Below, piece by piece: positions 61,431 through 64,000 of a DNA stretch of 64,000 nucleotides. A program made the position numbers and the translations under genes. Each line of letters starts with the position of its first letter. The first letter of the stretch is position 1. Source of the stretch: CAUPWF01 sp963515125. GTDB taxonomy: Bacteria > Bacillota > Clostridia > Lachnospirales > Lachnospiraceae. The notes under the pieces are model-generated. The model saw nothing but the letters and a program-made list of their open reading frames with translations. It was not told the origin of the DNA and did not search any database. The DNA lies in NCBI GenBank assembly GCA_052116865.1, contig JBQKKG010000009.1, positions 106,585 to 170,584 of the forward strand, read 5' to 3'.

Positions 61431-62082
61431 TATTACATCATATAGGATATGTCCATTTATGTCGAATTGTTGTTGTCTATAACTAAGGTTATTAATAGAT
61501 ATTGTCAATATATGTAAAAAAGCTCTAATGCCTATATTTCTATTAATTCTTTTTGTCGTAGTAATTGATGCAACAAGTATTACTATCAAAATCAAGTAAA
61601 TTTATACTGTATGTAACTTGGGTTCCATTACACAAAACATCCAGATGAACTATTCATCCCAACTCTTAACATCTCACTAGCTTCCTCTGCTGAACTATAT
61701 GTACTATGATGGTCGTTACACTGGGTCATACAGCCATTCCATTGATGTCATATCTTCTTCTCATCCCTCACCTTTAGATTCATATCATACTCAACTGCTT
61801 AAGTAAAATGGAAGCGGGTGAGCGCCAGAGAATTTCTATTGCCCGTGCACTGTTAAAAGATGCGCCTGTTGTGCTGCTTGAAGAGGCAACCGCAAGCCTT
61901 AATGTTAAAAATAAAAGCCAGGAATGGCTGCTAGTATAACTTTTTAAAGTAGAAACGAAAATGCCAAGCGAGTATAGCTCCAAGTCAAAATAAACCCAAA
62001 ATTCTTTCGATCTAATGGATTTTTCCAGTGAATTTTATGCATTAGTAGTATATAATTCATATTATATATATAAACAGAAAAA
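61431..62082. other. gene-poor stretch with ABC-exporter debris
   Basis: About 650 bp with no intact gene. It holds an ABC-exporter ATPase fragment (61799-61939, separate entry) and, near 61515, a 25-bp near-copy of the sequence at 62079 (see the terminator). The remainder shows no gene or RNA that I recognise. Confidence 0.5.
61799..61939 (+). pseudogene. ABC-exporter ATPase fragment
   Basis: Plus-strand frame reads GERQRISIARALLKDAPVV, then LLEEATASLNV: the signature-to-Walker-B segment of an ABC exporter, about 45 residues, with Glu for the Walker B Asp, then a stop. More G+C-rich than the flanks. Remnant only. Confidence 0.75.
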
Positions 62083-62115
62083 AGCTCTAATCCCTATATT
62101 CCAAGGATTAGAGCT
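62083..62115 (-). terminator. terminator after tRNA-Leu
   Basis: 11-bp stem AGCTCTAATCC/GGATTAGAGCT (62083-62093 with 62105-62115), followed on the minus strand by TTTTTTCTG. Confidence 0.85.
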
Positions 62116-62119
62116 CTAC

Positions 62120-62202
62120 TGCAGAAGATGGGATTTGAACCCACACAAGGAAACCCTCACTAGAACCTGAATCTAGCGCGTCTGCCGTTCCGCCACTTCT
62201 GC
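62120..62202 (-). tRNA. tRNA-Leu (CAG)
   Basis: Class II tRNA, 83 nt. Acceptor GCAGAAG/CTTCTGC; anticodon loop TTCAGGT on stem CTAGA/TCTAG gives CAG; long variable arm; T-loop GGTTCAAATCC; A discriminator. Confidence 0.93.
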
Positions 62203-62266
62203 CTACTTACCAATTATAAGAGAAAAGTCAAAATTACTCAAGACTTTTCTCTTAATTTTTAACACT

Positions 62267-63028
62267 TTAAGATGGAGTATTATCTAGTTTCACTTTAGGA
62301 ATAAGAGAATTAGCTAGTTTTCCTTTTCCTTCATGTTTTAAATAGAAAAATCCAACAAAAGAAAATACTATCGCACCTAAAAAATTCACAATTAAATCTT
62401 TCATAGTGTCAACTAGACCAATATCTAAATACCCACCTAAATTCCAAGTCTGGCCATTAATTATTATATTTTCAATTACTACCTTTGTAGGAGTATTCCC
62501 CCCTGTAGGATCTAATTTAACAGAACTTATTGCTGGTACAATCCAGTCCTTCTGCATATCTAAACCAAAAAACCAATCCATTCCAAATTCAAAAAACTCC
62601 CAAATAACTCCTGTTGTCATAGAAAAGCAAAATGCTACAAATGCTACAAAAAATGGAGACAAGTTAATCGCGAACTTATCACTTCGATTTAAAATATCTA
62701 CCAAAGCAAATCCAATTGCTGCCATAAGGAATCCATTTGTAGTATGCAATATAGTATCCCAAATAGGAATCTTTACATAAAATGCATGTACTTCTCCAAG
62801 TATTTCTGCAGAAAATATAAAAAGTAATATAATTCCCTCTAGTGCAGGTGGTATGTCTACATTTAATTTTTTATCAATAATTAAAGGAATGGCAAATAAA
62901 ATTAAAGTTAGCATTCCCATAAACATGTTTTGGTAATTTCCTAAAAAAAACTGTCTAACAATTGTAGCAATGACTATAAATGAAAGTATTCCTTTTAATG
63001 TTAATTTTTTTTTTGTCTTTTTCTCCAT
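62267..63028 (-). CDS. YjdF/DUF2238-like membrane protein
   Basis: 253-aa protein with about six helices. IPIWDTILHTTNGFLMAAIGFALVDILNR and FFVAFVAFCFSMTTGVIWEFFEFGMDWFFGLD, with clustered His, Glu and Asp facing into the membrane, resemble the YjdF/DUF2238 group. Function unknown. Single gene between tRNA-Leu and the tRNA array, an exception in an otherwise RNA-gene stretch. Confidence 0.65.
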   Translation of the reverse strand: MEKKTKKKLTLKGILSFIVIATIVRQFFLGNYQNMFMGMLTLILFAIPLIIDKKLNVDIPPALEGIILLFIFSAEILGEVHAFYVKIPIWDTILHTTNGFLMAAIGFALVDILNRSDKFAINLSPFFVAFVAFCFSMTTGVIWEFFEFGMDWFFGLDMQKDWIVPAISSVKLDPTGGNTPTKVVIENIIINGQTWNLGGYLDIGLVDTMKDLIVNFLGAIVFSFVGFFYLKHEGKGKLANSLIPKVKLDNTPS

Positions 63029-63105
63029 ATATTTCCTTTCATTAAACTTATTTTATATTATTATACATCATCGATAATCATTTGTCCTATAAGTAAAAAA
63101 ATAAA

Positions 63106-63135
63106 GACAAAGGCAAATAAATGATTGCCTTCGTC
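63106..63135 (-). terminator. terminator of the rRNA-tRNA operon
   Basis: 11-bp stem with one mismatch (63106-63116 with 63125-63135), then TTTATTTTTTTACT on the minus strand, just after tRNA-Lys. Confidence 0.8.
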
Positions 63136-63158
63136 CCTATCTTACTAATGATTTTAAA

Positions 63159-63231
63159 TGAAGCATCGGGGATTCGAACCCCGGACAACTTGATTAAAAG
63201 TCAAGTGCTCTACCAACTGAGCTAATGCTCC
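63159..63231 (-). tRNA. tRNA-Lys (TTT)
   Basis: Anticodon loop CTTTTAA on stem CTTGA/TCAAG; acceptor GGAGCAT/ATGCTTC with one G:U; T-loop GGTTCGAATCC. Confidence 0.95.
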
Positions 63232-63234
63232 ATA

Positions 63235-63307
<73 letters not shown>

Positions 63308-63344
63308 TTAATATCTATTAATCCTAAATTTAAACAAAAAAAAA

Positions 63345-63418
<74 letters not shown>

Positions 63419-63458
63419 GCAATTATTTAATTAATCCATTTACAAGTACAAATGGTAA

Positions 63459-63540
63459 TGGATGGAGAAGGATTCGAACCTTCGAAGGCGTTGCCAACAG
63501 ATTTACAGTCTGCCCCCTTTGGCCACTCGGGAACCCATCC
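63459..63540 (-). tRNA. tRNA-Tyr (GTA)
   Basis: Class II tRNA. Acceptor GGATGGG/TCCATCC; anticodon loop TGTAAAT gives GTA; variable arm with a stem; T-loop GGTTCGAATCC. Confidence 0.94.
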
Positions 63541-63544
63541 AAAA

Positions 63545-63617
63545 AGCCGACAATCGGACTTGAACCGATAACCTGCTGATTACAAATCAGCTGCTCTGCC
63601 AATTGAGCCATGTCGGC
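63545..63617 (-). tRNA. tRNA-Thr (TGT)
   Basis: Acceptor GCCGACA/TGTCGGC; anticodon loop TTGTAAT gives TGT; D-arm GCTCAATTGGCAGAGC. Confidence 0.95.
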
Positions 63618-63677
63618 ATATTTAATTATGATATGTCGGCATCTGCTGCTTTATCCTCATGCCATTATATTAATGTA

Positions 63678-63750
63678 TGGGACCAATAGGGCTCGAACCT
63701 ATGACCCCCTGCTTGTAAGGCAGGTGCTCTCCCAGCTGAGCTATGATCCC
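63678..63750 (-). tRNA. tRNA-Val (TAC)
   Basis: Acceptor GGGATCA/TGGTCCC; anticodon loop TTACAAG gives TAC; D-arm GCTCAGCTGGGAGAGC. Confidence 0.95.
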
Positions 63751-63763
63751 ATATAATATAAAA

Positions 63764-63837
63764 CGACCCGGAAGGGACTCGAACCCTCGACCTCCGCCGT
63801 GACAGGGCGGCGCTCTAACCAACTGAGCCACCGGGCC
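63764..63837 (-). tRNA. tRNA-Asp (GTC)
   Basis: Acceptor GGCCCGG/CCGGGTC; anticodon loop CTGTCAC gives GTC; G discriminator, as expected for Asp. Confidence 0.96.
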
Positions 63838-63915
63838 AAAAGATAACTGCTAATCGCATATACCTTCAAAACTGCATACAAAGAAATGTTTTCATCCATC
63901 TACCTATTCCATTTT

Positions 63916-64000
63916 GGTTATGCCCTCGACCTATTAGTAACAGTCAGCTCCATACATTACTGCACTTCCACCTCTGTCCTATCTACCTTGTGGTCTTCAA
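63916..64000 (-). rRNA. 23S rRNA, 3' end (partial)
   Basis: Minus-strand sequence ACTAATAGGTCGAGGGCATA with the preceding GGTGGAAGTGCAGTAATG is the conserved 3' end of bacterial 23S rRNA. The rest runs off the right edge. Its 3' end is about 78 bp from tRNA-Asp, with no 5S gene between. Confidence 0.93.

Overview
The window (about 36-38% G+C by eye, strong AGGAGG ribosome sites, nearly all genes on the minus strand) looks like chromosome of an anaerobic, amino-acid-fermenting clostridium of the Lachnospiraceae type. Evidence: a RicT/HolB/TrmN6 housekeeping block, a D-proline reductase (prd) cluster, a glycine-cleavage-to-formate operon, an NADH-linked [FeFe] hydrogenase and radical SAM enzymes. 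The species cannot be fixed from sequence alone.

Layout. 0-5.4 kb: trmN6 (partial), ricT, holB, a guanylate-kinase-like gene, an Orn/Lys/Arg decarboxylase and an SGNH hydrolase. 5.4-12.3 kb: remains of an envelope-polysaccharide locus (LCP protein, UDP-galactopyranose mutase, capD) in which capD is cut off and joined to a hybrid histidine kinase that has lost its start. 12.6-15.9 kb: small membrane protein, TusA-like protein plus YedE-type transporter, TetR regulator, DUF1643 protein. 15.9-21.9 kb: proline reductase genes prdC-prdA-(146-aa protein)-prdB, plus a separate prdE-prdD-like fusion whose two halves are circularly permuted relative to PrdA. No in-frame UGA is used: Cys sits where PrdB normally has selenocysteine. 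21.9-30.3 kb: operon of a polytopic membrane protein, hypB, a 911-aa Fe-S/flavin oxidoreductase, hypA and a nickel/cobalt ECF transporter, divergent from a FadR/GntR regulator, with two TGGTTATACCA operators between them. 30.4-34 kb: two GGDEF proteins and small regulators. 34-37.7 kb: degraded island bounded by an 18-bp inverted repeat, with an IS1182-type transposase remnant, broken glycosyltransferases, a Nudix gene and an AraC regulator. 37.7-39.9 kb: atypical [FeFe]-hydrogenase-like protein and an SPL-type radical SAM protein.

40-51 kb is a continuous operon, gcvT-gcvH-gcvPA-gcvPB-lplA-lpd-fhs-fchA-folT-folD-FNT channel. It can take glycine to methylene-THF, then formyl-THF, then formate plus ATP, and release the formate. 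51.2-56.3 kb holds a LysR regulator and hydCBA, an NADH-linked and possibly electron-bifurcating hydrogenase. Together, glycine oxidation makes NADH, and proline reduction and H2 formation re-oxidise it.

56.5-61.4 kb is a six-gene unit: BioB-like radical SAM enzyme, SsuABC/NMT1-like ABC importer whose binding protein carries CxxCxxC, AhpD-like protein and ArsS-like radical SAM protein. It is the best candidate here for an undescribed system. 61.4-64 kb: ABC-exporter fragment, tRNA-Leu, a membrane protein, a seven-tRNA array and the 3' end of a 23S rRNA gene with no 5S gene between it and the tRNAs.
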